Source of the DNA: Salipiger mucosus DSM 16094
Lineage (GTDB): Bacteria > Pseudomonadota > Alphaproteobacteria > Rhodobacterales > Rhodobacteraceae
Direction of reading: 5' to 3'
DNA: 64,000 bases
Assembly: GCF_000442255.1 (NCBI RefSeq)
Contig: NZ_KE557273.1
Location: 742,721 to 806,720, forward strand
The stretch's first letter is position 1. Each line of letters starts with the position of its first letter. The notes beneath the pieces are model-generated. The model had not been told where the DNA came from and searched no databases. It worked only from the letters and a program-made list of their open reading frames with translations. A program made the position numbers and the translations under genes. This document shows positions 17,300 to 25,660 of this stretch, one piece after another.

Positions 17300-17345
17300 G
17301 GCGGTTCTCCTTTCAAGTCAATCTGTTCAGGGGGGATCTTCGCGC

Positions 17346-18170
17346 TCAGGACAGCGCGAAGGCCGTGCCCCAGGGGTCGTTGAAGCGATCGCTGCCGAGG
17401 CGCGAGGTGATGGTCTCACGCGCCTGCGGGCTGACGCCCAGCGTGACCTCGGCCAGCCCCGCCGCGCCCGCGTCGCGGGGCCCGGCCCGCCGGCTGTTCC
17501 AGACGTTGCCGGCCAGCTGGTGGTGATAGCCGCCGCTGCCGTAGAAGCTCGCGCCCGGATAGGTCGCGGCAATGTCGAAGCCCAGCTGGTCGCGGTAGAA
17601 GGCATCCGCCTTGTCCGTGTCGCCCACCTGCAGGTGCACGTGCCCGATGATCCCGGCCTCGGGGAAGCCGGCCCAGGACTTGCCCCCGGCCTCTTTCAGG
17701 AGCCCCTGCACGTCGAGCGGGTCGGTCGACATGCGGATCGCGCCCGTGCTGTCGTGCCAGCGGCTCGGCGGCCGGTCGACATAGACCTCGATGCCGTTGC
17801 CCTCGGGGTCGGCCAGGTAGATCGCCTCGCTCACGAGGTGGTCCGAGGCGCCCTGAAGCGGCACGCGCGCCTCCATGGCATGGGTGAGCCAGCGGGCGAG
17901 ATCCCCGCGCGCGGGCAGCAGGAAGGCCGTGTGGAACAGCCCGGCCTGCCGCGGATCGCGCGGCCGCAGGGCAGTGTCACCGTCGAGGTGAAGCAGCGGC
18001 GTCTCCCCCGCGCCGAGGGTCACCTGGTCCGCCGATTGCGACAGCGTGGCGAGGCCCATGACGTCGCGGTAGAAGCCGGCGACTGTCTCGATGTCGCGCA
18101 CGCGCAGGCGGACGGCGTCGATGCGGATCGGGGCCGCGGTCATGTCGAATGAGTCGGTTTGCGTGGTCAT
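17346..18170 (-). CDS. VOC-family dioxygenase-like protein (CatE/YfiE type)
   Basis: 274 residues made of two vicinal-oxygen-chelate modules. Candidate metal ligands are the histidine in LFHTAF, the histidine in GHVHLQVGD and the glutamate in GNGIEVYVD. The arrangement matches Bacillus CatE-like proteins annotated as catechol-2,3-dioxygenases. With the quinone reductase downstream and a divergent LysR gene, it suggests a response to catechols or quinones. Start behind CAGGAGGTCC. Confidence 0.85.
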   Translation of the reverse strand: MTTQTDSFDMTAAPIRIDAVRLRVRDIETVAGFYRDVMGLATLSQSADQVTLGAGETPLLHLDGDTALRPRDPRQAGLFHTAFLLPARGDLARWLTHAMEARVPLQGASDHLVSEAIYLADPEGNGIEVYVDRPPSRWHDSTGAIRMSTDPLDVQGLLKEAGGKSWAGFPEAGIIGHVHLQVGDTDKADAFYRDQLGFDIAATYPGASFYGSGGYHHQLAGNVWNSRRAGPRDAGAAGLAEVTLGVSPQARETITSRLGSDRFNDPWGTAFALS

Positions 18171-18298
18171 GTCGGACCTCCTGTTCTCCGTGCCCGGCGG
18201 GTGCCGGGCTGTTGAGAGAGAAGATAGGTCTTGCCCGAAATCAACGAAATGACGATTATATGGAATGACTATCCTCGAAACGTTCTTAAATCCTTTGC

Positions 18299-19194
18299 AT
18301 GGACACCATCGATGAACTCCGCGCCTTCGTGGCCACCGCGCAGACCGGGTCGTTCACCCGGGCGGCGGACCAGCTTGGCGTCTCTAACCGGCTGACCTCG
18401 AAATACGTGGCCGACCTCGAGCGGCGCCTCGGCGTGCGGCTTCTTCAGCGGACCACGCGCAAGGTCGGCCTGACCCCGGCGGGCGAGGACCTGCTGGCGC
18501 GGGCGCCGGCTCTGATCGACGATCTCGACGACCTCTTCGGCGAGGTCTCGGAGGGCTCGCGCGGGCTCACCGGGGTGATCCGCATCTCGGCGCCGGTGAC
18601 CTTCGGCGAAGCCTACGTGGCGGGCATGCTGGGCCGGTTCGCCCGGCAGAACCCGGACCTGTCCTTCGACCTGCGGCTGAACGACAGCTACGTCGACCTC
18701 GCGAGCGAGGGGATCGACCTGGCCTTTCGCATGGGGCAGTCGGAGATGCTCTCGCTCAAGGCGCGCAAGCTGGGCAGCTTCGTCAGCCTGCTGGTCGCCA
18801 GCCCCGACTACCTCGCGCGGCAGGGCGCGCCGTCACGGCCCGCCGACCTCATCGACCATGCCTGCATCGTCGACACCAACCGCCGCATGCCGAACAGGTG
18901 GGTTTTTCCCGCGATGGCGAGAAGGCCGTCGTCAACGTGCGCGGCCGGTTCCAGGTCAATTCGGCGCGCGCCGCGCTGGCCCTGGCGGCCGACGGCATGG
19001 GGGTCGCCTATGCGCCGCGCTTCGCCGCGCACGGGATGCTGGCCTCCGGCGCGCTTGTGCCCCTGCTGCAGGACCACGAGGGCGAAAGCGGCCCGGTGAG
19101 CGCGCTCTACCTCGAGGGACGGGTGCTACCGCGCAAGGTTCGCGCGCTCATCGACTTCGCGGCGCAGGACATGCGAGCGACCACGCTTCTTTGA
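18299..19194 (+). pseudogene. LysR-family regulator with a single-base frameshift
   Basis: The first frame encodes a full LysR helix-turn-helix (LRAFVATAQTGSFTRAADQL) and most of the effector domain. It continues in the next frame as SRDGEKAVVNVRGRFQVNSA to the natural end at 19194. Restoring one T in the T-run at 18903-18907 gives an intact 298-residue protein, reading NRWVFSRDGEK across the join. Without it the protein ends in an unrelated tail at 19099. Either a sequencing error or a recent inactivation. It is divergent from the VOC-yqjG pair across 128 bases and is its likely regulator. Confidence 0.85.
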
Positions 19195-19238
19195 CGCCGA
19201 GCGGGCAGCGCTGGCGGCCTGACCCTGGCGGAGGGGCC

Positions 19239-20105
19239 TCAGTCGGCGGTGGGTGCGAGGCGGCGCCGAGCGAGGGTCCGCCGTGCCCGCTCGAGGATCG
19301 GCTTGTCGATCATCCGGCCGCCAACCGAGACCGCGCCGCGCCCCTCGCGGGTGGCGGCCTCCATCGCCTCGACGACCTCTTCCGCCCAGGCGATGTCGTC
19401 CTCGGAAGGGGAGAAGCCGCGGTTCAGCGGCGCGACCGCGCCGGGGTGGACGGCCGTCGCGCCCGAAAAGCCGAAGGCCGCCGAGCGCGCGGCCAGCTCG
19501 CCGATGCCATCGCCGGAATAGGCCGCCACGCTGTCGAGCAGCCCCAGCGGCGCGATCCCCGCGGCGCGGGCGGCGTAGACGATCTGCTGTTTCGCCCCCA
19601 GCAGCGTGGCCTCGGACGGCACGATCCCGCAGGTTGCGGCGAAGTCCTCGCTCCCCAGCAGCAGGGCCACCACGCGCGGGTGCGCGGCAGCGATGGCATG
19701 GGCCGCGTGCAGGCCCGAGGGGCTTTCGATCAGGGGGACGATCCCGGTGCGGCCCGCCGGGTCGAGCGTGTCGAGCGCCTCGGCGACCATGCGCACCTTG
19801 CCCGCATCCTCGCACTTGGGCAGCAGGATCGCGGCGAGGTCTCGCCCGGCCACGAGGTGCAGGTCGCCCGCGAGATGCAGCAGCTCGCCGTTGACACGCA
19901 GGCAGAGGTCCGAGGGTCCCCGTTCCAGCTCGGGCAGGGCCCCGGCCACCATGTCGCGCGCCGCCTGCTTCCGGTCGGCGGGGACGCTGTCCTCGAGATC
20001 GAGGATCAGCGCGTCGGCGCCACGGCTCTGGGCCTTGCCGAGGAAGCGTTCGTTGTTGCCCGGCACGTAGAGAAGCGAGCGCCAGGTCGCGGCCTGTTCC
20101 CTCAT
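19239..20105 (-). CDS. HpcH/HpaI aldolase/citrate lyase beta-like (CitE) protein
   Basis: 288 residues. CitE marks are WRSLLYVPGNNERFLGKA, ADALILDLEDSVP with the metal-binding glutamate/aspartate, LLPKCED and GSEDFAATCG. Such proteins cleave acyl-CoA thioesters such as malyl-CoA or citramalyl-CoA to acetyl-CoA plus an oxo acid. It overlaps the CoA-transferase gene by 4 bases. The pairing suggests activation of an imported acid to its CoA ester, then cleavage. The acid is not identified. Confidence 0.87.
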   Translation of the reverse strand: MREQAATWRSLLYVPGNNERFLGKAQSRGADALILDLEDSVPADRKQAARDMVAGALPELERGPSDLCLRVNGELLHLAGDLHLVAGRDLAAILLPKCEDAGKVRMVAEALDTLDPAGRTGIVPLIESPSGLHAAHAIAAAHPRVVALLLGSEDFAATCGIVPSEATLLGAKQQIVYAARAAGIAPLGLLDSVAAYSGDGIGELAARSAAFGFSGATAVHPGAVAPLNRGFSPSEDDIAWAEEVVEAMEAATREGRGAVSVGGRMIDKPILERARRTLARRRLAPTAD

Positions 20106-21331
20106 TCCGAATGCTCCCCGACGAGCCCGCTTTCGAAGAGCTGCGCCGCCTCGGTGGCGTCGAAGCCCGCGTCCGACAGGATTTGCCGGGCGTGTTCCGA
20201 GATGTGCGGGGCAGGGCGGTGAAAGGTTCCCGGCGTCGCCGAGAGGCGCGGGACCGGCGCGTGCATGGGCGCGCCGCCCAGATCCTCGTCGGGCAGTTCG
20301 ACGTAGATGCCGCGCTCGCGGAAATGCGGGTCCTCCGAGATGTCGGCGATGTCGTAGACCGGTGCGGCGGTGATGCCGTTGCGGTCGAAGATGTCGAGGA
20401 CTTCCTCGGTGCTGCGCGCGCCGACCCAGTCGCCGACGATCTTGTCGACCTCCGCCCGGCGGGCGACGCGGCGCTCGTTGGTGCAGAAGTCGGGATGCTC
20501 GATCAGGTCCTCGCGGCCGATGCAGCGGAAGACGCGCTCGGCGGTCTTCTGCATCGAGGCCGAGAGCGCGATGTAGCCACCGTCCTTCGCCTGGTAGACG
20601 TTGCGCGGGCTCGAGGTGTTCGAGCCGTTCCCCAGCCGCGGTTTCGGCGTGTGCGAGATCTGGAAGTCCAGCGCCTCGGGCCCCAGCACCGAGGTCATGG
20701 CGTCGAGCAGGCCGAGGTCCACGACCTGCCCGCGCCCGGTGGTCTCGCGGGATCGCAGCGACATCAGGATCGCGTTGGAGCCGTAGAGCCCCGCGATCAT
20801 GTCGGCCAGCGCGAGCGGCGGCAGGAGCGGGTCGCCGCCCTCTTCGCCGTTGCGGGAGGCAAAGCCCGACATGCCCTCGACCAGCGTGCCGAAGCCCGGC
20901 CGCGAGGAGTAGGGCCCGGTCTGCCCGAAGCCCGAGACCCGCAGGATCACCAGCCCCGGGGCCAGCTCGTGCAGCACCTCCGGCCCCAGTCCCATCTTCT
21001 CCAGCGTGCCGGGGCGGAAGCTCTCGATCAGCACGTCGGCCCCCGCGACCAGCCGCTTCAGCAGCTCGACGGCGCCCTCCTTGCGGAAATCGAGGCCCAG
21101 GCTGCGCTTGTTGCGGCCGTAGACGGTCCAGAAGGTCGACTTGCCCTCGCGCTTCCAGGCCCTCAGCGGGTCGCCGGTCGGCAGGGGCTCGACCTTGATG
21201 ACGTCGGCGCCGAAGTCCGCGAGTTGCAGCGAGCACATGTTCCCGGCGACGAGGCGCGACAGGTCGACGACCCGGATGCCCTCCATCGGCCCGCCGGCGG
21301 TTTCGTCGAAAGTCTTTTTCTGCCAGCTCAT
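20102..21331 (-). CDS. CaiB/BaiF family (family III) CoA-transferase
   Basis: 409 residues. Family marks: RVVDLSRLVAGNMCSLQLADFGADVIKVEP, then RNKRSLGLDFRK, and VYQAKDGGYIALSA in the second half. The aspartate that forms the CoA-thioester intermediate is expected around DPLLPPLALADMIAGLYG. It moves CoA onto a carboxylic acid, probably the substrate of TctABC, for the CitE-like lyase encoded next. Confidence 0.9.
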   Translation of the reverse strand: MSWQKKTFDETAGGPMEGIRVVDLSRLVAGNMCSLQLADFGADVIKVEPLPTGDPLRAWKREGKSTFWTVYGRNKRSLGLDFRKEGAVELLKRLVAGADVLIESFRPGTLEKMGLGPEVLHELAPGLVILRVSGFGQTGPYSSRPGFGTLVEGMSGFASRNGEEGGDPLLPPLALADMIAGLYGSNAILMSLRSRETTGRGQVVDLGLLDAMTSVLGPEALDFQISHTPKPRLGNGSNTSSPRNVYQAKDGGYIALSASMQKTAERVFRCIGREDLIEHPDFCTNERRVARRAEVDKIVGDWVGARSTEEVLDIFDRNGITAAPVYDIADISEDPHFRERGIYVELPDEDLGGAPMHAPVPRLSATPGTFHRPAPHISEHARQILSDAGFDATEAAQLFESGLVGEHSE

Positions 21332-21341
21332 GTCGTTTCCT

Positions 21342-22853
21342 TCACTCTTCGGGGTTCCGCATCTCGCGCAGTTTGCGCGCGCGCAGGCGGCCGAAAACCG
21401 AGCCCGCGACGATGAGGATCATCAGGACGAGAATGGTGAGAGAGATCGGCCGTTCCACGAAGATCGCGGCGCTGCCCTGTCCCAGCATGACCGACTGCCG
21501 GAAATAGTTCTCGGCCAGCGGCGCGAGCACCACCGCCAGGATGAACGGCCCGGTCGGGTAGTCGTTCTTCTTGAACAGGTATCCCACGACGCCGAAGATC
21601 AGCATGATCCAGATGTTGAAGGCGCTGTAGCTGAGTGAAAAGGCCCCGACGACGCAAAGCGCGATGACCACGTTCGCCAGATTGTTCTGGATCGTGCGCA
21701 ACAGGTTCACGAAGACCGGGATCAGCAGGACGTTCGACAGCAGCAGGAAGAAATTCGCAAGCACCAGCCCCGCGATCATGGCCCAGACGATGTCGCCCGA
21801 GGTCTGCATCAGCAGCGGCCCGGGCCGCAGTCCGAACATGATGAGCGCGCCGAGCATGATCGCCGTGCCGCCCGAGCCGGGGATGCCCAGCGTGATGAGC
21901 GGGATGAGCGAGCCGGGCACCGCCGCGTTGTTGGTGGCCTCGGGGCCCGCGAGGCCGCTGATCTCGCCGGTGCCGAACTTCTCGGGCCGCTTCGAGAGGC
22001 GCTTTTCCAGGGCGTAGTCGAGGAAGGTCGCCACCGTCGCGCCGGCACCGGGCACGATGCCGATGATGGTGCCAAGCACCGAGCCGCGCATGGTGGGGGC
22101 GGCGGCCTCGCCCAGCTCGGCGCGGCCGGGGACGAATTCCTTGACGCTGAACCGGGGCTTGCCGAGTTCCAGCTTCACCTTCTTCTCGAGGTTGTAGAGG
22201 ACCTCGCCCAGCCCGTAGAGGCCGATGATGATCGCGACGAAGTCGATCCCCTCGATCAGTTCGGGCACGTAGGCGAAGCGGATCTGACCCGAGACGTAGT
22301 CGCTGCCGAAGCTGCTGACGAGCACGCCGAGGCAGGTGACGAAGAAGGCCTTGAGCATGCTGTCGCCGGCCAGGAGCATGACCGTGGCCAGGCCCACCGC
22401 CATCAGCAGGAAATACTCCGGCGGCCCGAGGAAGATCGCGTAGGAGGCGATGATCGGCGCGAGGAAGATCAGCACGCCCAGGCCGAAGAGACCGCCGATG
22501 AAGGAGGCGACCGCCGAGATGCCGAGCGCCATGGCCCCGCGTCCCTGCTTCATCATCGGGTAGCCCTCGAGGGCCGTGATGATCGCCGGCGCGTCGCCGG
22601 GCGCGTTGATGAGGATCGCGGTGATCCGTCCGCCGTACATGGTGCCCATGTAGACGCCGGTGAGCAGGCACAGGCCCGAGGCCTCGTTCATGCCGAAGGT
22701 GAGCGGGAGCATCAGGGCGATGCCCGCCGAGGGGCCAAGCCCGGGCAGGGCGCCGACGACGGTGCCGATGAGCCCGGCCGCGAAGATGATGGCGATGTTG
22801 AACGGGGTCAGCACTTCGCCGAACCCCATCATCAGGTTGCCTAAGGCTTCCAT
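21342..22853 (-). CDS. tctA: Tripartite tricarboxylate transporter large permease
   Basis: 503 residues, family length, with many hydrophobic segments. Typical TctA blocks: GALPGLGPSAGIALMLPLTF, YGGRITAILINAPGDAPA and LGIPGSGGTAIMLGAL. The last is the conserved second glycine/proline loop of the family. It is 20 bases after tctB in the order tctC-tctB-tctA, with the catabolic genes behind it. Confidence 0.93.
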   Translation of the reverse strand: MEALGNLMMGFGEVLTPFNIAIIFAAGLIGTVVGALPGLGPSAGIALMLPLTFGMNEASGLCLLTGVYMGTMYGGRITAILINAPGDAPAIITALEGYPMMKQGRGAMALGISAVASFIGGLFGLGVLIFLAPIIASYAIFLGPPEYFLLMAVGLATVMLLAGDSMLKAFFVTCLGVLVSSFGSDYVSGQIRFAYVPELIEGIDFVAIIIGLYGLGEVLYNLEKKVKLELGKPRFSVKEFVPGRAELGEAAAPTMRGSVLGTIIGIVPGAGATVATFLDYALEKRLSKRPEKFGTGEISGLAGPEATNNAAVPGSLIPLITLGIPGSGGTAIMLGALIMFGLRPGPLLMQTSGDIVWAMIAGLVLANFFLLLSNVLLIPVFVNLLRTIQNNLANVVIALCVVGAFSLSYSAFNIWIMLIFGVVGYLFKKNDYPTGPFILAVVLAPLAENYFRQSVMLGQGSAAIFVERPISLTILVLMILIVAGSVFGRLRARKLREMRNPEE

Positions 22854-22872
22854 TGGGAAAGCACCTTTCTTT

Positions 22873-23319
22873 TCAGGTGACCGGGATGTTCAGCCAGAGA
22901 TTGAAGATCGCGAAGACCGCGGCGAGCGTGATCGCGTTGAGGATCAGCGCGCGGATCAGCGAGTGGCCCAGCATGGTGATCGAGATCACGATCATCACGG
23001 CGTAGAGCGGGGCGAGCACCGATCCGAAATGCATCAGGTAGGTCGCGACGAAGAGCAGCGCGGCGGCGCCGATGGCGGGCAGTGCGGCGCGGACGCGGTC
23101 GCCCACGGCGCTGGGGTCCTCGTCGTCGTCGGGCGCCTTGCCGCGCGACTTGAGCAGGATCAGCAGGCCCAGGACCAGGGTCGCGACGGCGAAGTTCATC
23201 GGCACGAAGCCGGGGCCGAAGCCCTGTGCCGAGAAGTAGCGGAATTCGAGGCTCTGGTAGCAGAGCACGGCCGCGAAGACGGCGATCGTGGCGATGAGGA
23301 CGAGTTCGGACGCTCGCAT
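22873..23319 (-). CDS. tctB: Tripartite tricarboxylate transporter small subunit
   Basis: 148 residues with four hydrophobic segments and a charged middle loop (KSRGKAPDDDEDPSAV), the TctB layout. The ATG follows GGAGGATTCC. Confidence 0.85.
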   Translation of the reverse strand: MRASELVLIATIAVFAAVLCYQSLEFRYFSAQGFGPGFVPMNFAVATLVLGLLILLKSRGKAPDDDEDPSAVGDRVRAALPAIGAAALLFVATYLMHFGSVLAPLYAVMIVISITMLGHSLIRALILNAITLAAVFAIFNLWLNIPVT

Positions 23320-23366
23320 GGAATCCTCCGGCGAGTTTGAGACACGTTGCGATGGCAGGGGGAAGG

Positions 23367-23396
23367 GGCCCGGCCCGCCGCTGGCGGGACCGGGCC
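23367..23396 (-). terminator. Intercistronic GC hairpin between tctC and tctB
   Basis: A 13-bp stem (23367-23379 with 23383-23396, one bulged base) around a three-base loop, immediately after the tctC stop in the direction of transcription. No T-run follows. It is placed like the hairpins after the other binding-protein genes here. Confidence 0.55.
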
Positions 23397-23403
23397 GGGG
23401 GGA

Positions 23404-24369
23404 TTACTGGCTCAGCATGTCCAGTTCGCCGAGGGTCTCGCGGTAGACCTCTTCGGTGTTGCCGAGGTAGTCGGCGAACTCGTCGCCGGTGATCACGAGG
23501 GGCACGACCGCGTTGGGCTCGATGTACTCCTCCTGCCAGGCCTCGGTCTCGAAGAGCGTGGTCACCAGCTCGGTCAGCGCCTCGCGCGCCTCGTCCGGGA
23601 TGTCCGGCGCGGCGGTCAGGCCGCGGAAGAGGCTGATGGTGATGTCGACGCCCTGCTCGGTGAAGGTCGGCACGTCCGGCAGGTTGTCGATACGCTCCTC
23701 GGTGCTGATGGCCAGCGCACGGAACTGGTCGCTGTCGAGGTAGTCCGCGACGGGGCCGGGGTTCGTGATCGCGAAATCGATCTGGTTCGACAGCAGGGCC
23801 GTCACCACCTCGCCGTCACCCTGGAACGGGATGAAGTTGAGGCTCAGATCCGTGGCCTTGGCCAGCTGCATCGTCACGATGTGCTCGATGCTGCCCGTCG
23901 CGGTGCCGCCGACGTTCAGCGTGTCCTCGGCCTCCATCAGCTGCTCGAGGCGCTCGTAGCCGCTGGCCGCGTTCACCACGAGAAGCTCGGGGTCGATGCC
24001 GAGGCGCGCGATGGGCGTGAAGTCGGAGTAGTCGAGGCCGATGTTCGAGGTCAGCGGCGTCGCGATGTGCGACGAGGTGATCGACATCAGGTAGTGCGGG
24101 TCGCCCTCGCGGGCGTTGAGATAGCCCATGGCCACGGCCGAGCTGCCGCCTTCCTTGTTCACGACGTTGATCGGCACGTCGATGAGGCCCTGCTCCTCGA
24201 TGAGCCGGGCCATGGTGCGCAGCATGGTGTCATGACCGCCGCCCGGGCCGTAGCCCGCGACGAACTCGAGCGGGCGCTCGGGGAAATCCTGCGCGGCCAG
24301 CGGGCCTGCGAGGGCGGCGATGCCGAGACCGGCGATGCCGAGCGTTCTGGTGAGTGCGGTGAGTTTCAA
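23404..24369 (-). CDS. tctC: Tripartite tricarboxylate transporter substrate-binding protein
   Basis: 321 residues. A TTG start (bases 24367-24369 on the complement) follows GGGAGGAT. The signal peptide ends AGPLAAQDFPERPLEFV. The family marks are GYGPGGGHDTMLR and NVVNKEGGSSAVAMGYL. Bug-family receptors bind dicarboxylates or related acids between two lobes. It is the first gene of the tctCBA-caiB-citE unit, 68 bases from the iclR-type gene upstream. Confidence 0.9.
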   Translation of the reverse strand: MKLTALTRTLGIAGLGIAALAGPLAAQDFPERPLEFVAGYGPGGGHDTMLRTMARLIEEQGLIDVPINVVNKEGGSSAVAMGYLNAREGDPHYLMSITSSHIATPLTSNIGLDYSDFTPIARLGIDPELLVVNAASGYERLEQLMEAEDTLNVGGTATGSIEHIVTMQLAKATDLSLNFIPFQGDGEVVTALLSNQIDFAITNPGPVADYLDSDQFRALAISTEERIDNLPDVPTFTEQGVDITISLFRGLTAAPDIPDEAREALTELVTTLFETEAWQEEYIEPNAVVPLVITGDEFADYLGNTEEVYRETLGELDMLSQ

Positions 24370-24437
24370 GGTATCCTCCCATTGATCCTTTGGGTTCGGA
24401 GCCCGCCGTCGCGGCCCCGTCGGGGTGCGCCGTCAGG

Positions 24438-25175
24438 TCATGATCGACGCGCGAGGGACGCGCTGGCGTCCCGTGCACCGGTGGTCGTGATCTCGATGAT
24501 CTCGTCCAGGTGGTCTGCGAGCCGGTCGGCTGGACCGGCAATGTTGAGCGCCGCGACAAGCTGGTTGCCGGGGCCATGGATGGGGGCCGCGACACCGGCC
24601 GCGCCTTCGACCACGCCGCGGCGCGTCACGGCGTAGCCGTCGCGCCGGGCGGCCTCGACGCGCGCGACGAGCTCGCCCGCGTCGCCGTAGCCGCTGGCCT
24701 CGGCCTCGCGGGCGGCGGCGGCAAGCGCGTCCTGTCCGAGCCCGGTCAGCAGCACGATGCCGCTGCTCACGCGGAACGGGTTGCGCAGCACCTCGATGTT
24801 GCGGTCGTAGCGGATCTCGCGGTCGGGCAGGGCCTTGCAGAGATAGCGGACCTCATCCTCCTCGAGCACGGCGATGAAGCCCGATTCCCGCGAGCGGTCC
24901 ACGGCGGCGTCGAGCGCGGCGCGCGTCTGGCGCAGCAGGGTGCCGTGCATCGCGCGGCCCGAGCCCACCTCGCCGGGCAGGCGGACCAGGCGGTAGCTGT
25001 TCTCGGTCGCCTTCTCGGCATAGCCCATGTCGACGAGCATCCGCAGCAGGTTGAGCACGCTCGACTTCGGCGCATCCAGCGCCGTGCTGGCCGCCGCCAG
25101 CGACACCGCGCCGGGCTGTTCCGCCATCCACTCGAGCAGCAGCAGAACCCGTTCCGATCCTCGCCCCGAACTCAT
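24438..25175 (-). CDS. IclR-family transcriptional regulator
   Basis: 245 residues with an N-terminal winged helix (RVLLLLEWMAEQPGAVSLAA) and the IclR effector domain (VSSGIVLLTGL, then RRGVVEGAAGVAAPIHG). It lies directly upstream of tctC in the same direction and probably controls that operon and itself through the palindromes just upstream. Confidence 0.9.
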   Translation of the reverse strand: MSSGRGSERVLLLLEWMAEQPGAVSLAAASTALDAPKSSVLNLLRMLVDMGYAEKATENSYRLVRLPGEVGSGRAMHGTLLRQTRAALDAAVDRSRESGFIAVLEEDEVRYLCKALPDREIRYDRNIEVLRNPFRVSSGIVLLTGLGQDALAAAAREAEASGYGDAGELVARVEAARRDGYAVTRRGVVEGAAGVAAPIHGPGNQLVAALNIAGPADRLADHLDEIIEITTTGARDASASLARRS

Positions 25176-25180
25176 TGTGT

Positions 25181-25203
25181 GTTCACTATTTTGAACGCGT
25201 TCA
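25181..25203. promoter_or_regulatory. Probable operator of the IclR-family regulator
   Basis: A perfect 12-bp palindrome, TGAACGCGTTCA, spans 25192-25203. A second half-site, GTTCA at 25181-25185, pairs with TGAAC at 25192-25196. The overlapping sites start 6 bases upstream of the regulator's ATG, where autorepression is expected. Confidence 0.55.
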
Positions 25204-25660
25204 TCATGAGGAACAAGTTACACAGCGAGGCGCAGCCGTGTCAAGCGACCTCCGCCGGCCCCGCCGGACGGCGGATTTCTCGAAATATTGAAAGGTGTTG
25301 GAAGACGGCTTCGGGACGCGGTTCCGGTTTTGCCGCGCCGCGGCGGGGCGATCTTTGCGGCAGCGATGATTCTCCGGAGGTCGTTTGCGACGTCGTCGTT
25401 CGGCCGGGCGAATTGGCGGTGGACTGACGACTGGTCGAGCGGATCGCGCCCGACGCCAGGGAGACTGCGACGTCCAGGAGGCGCCGCCCGGGCCTTGGAG
25501 CGGTTCGACGGTCCGTCCCTTTGTCAGGCCTGCCCAATCTTTCAGCTTGGCGCTTCGAAAGCGCGTGCCGCCTCCGCATCTGAATTTTGAATGATGTATT
25601 ATATCTTGAAATCGCCCCGGTCGCTCCCGACACCTGAAGCAACGAAACCGGAGACGACCC
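25204..25660. promoter_or_regulatory. Intergenic region between iclR-type gene and amidase
   Basis: 457 bases without a convincing gene; a 100-codon plus frame at 25288-25590 has no family look and no ribosome binding site. The AT-rich stretch at about 25586-25608 (GATGTATTATATCTTG) is the best promoter candidate for the amidase operon, with TATTAT as a possible -10. Confidence 0.4.

Noticed and set aside
25288-25590. A 100-codon plus frame upstream of the amidase
   Set aside because: No ribosome binding site, no family look, and it sits in the expected promoter region.
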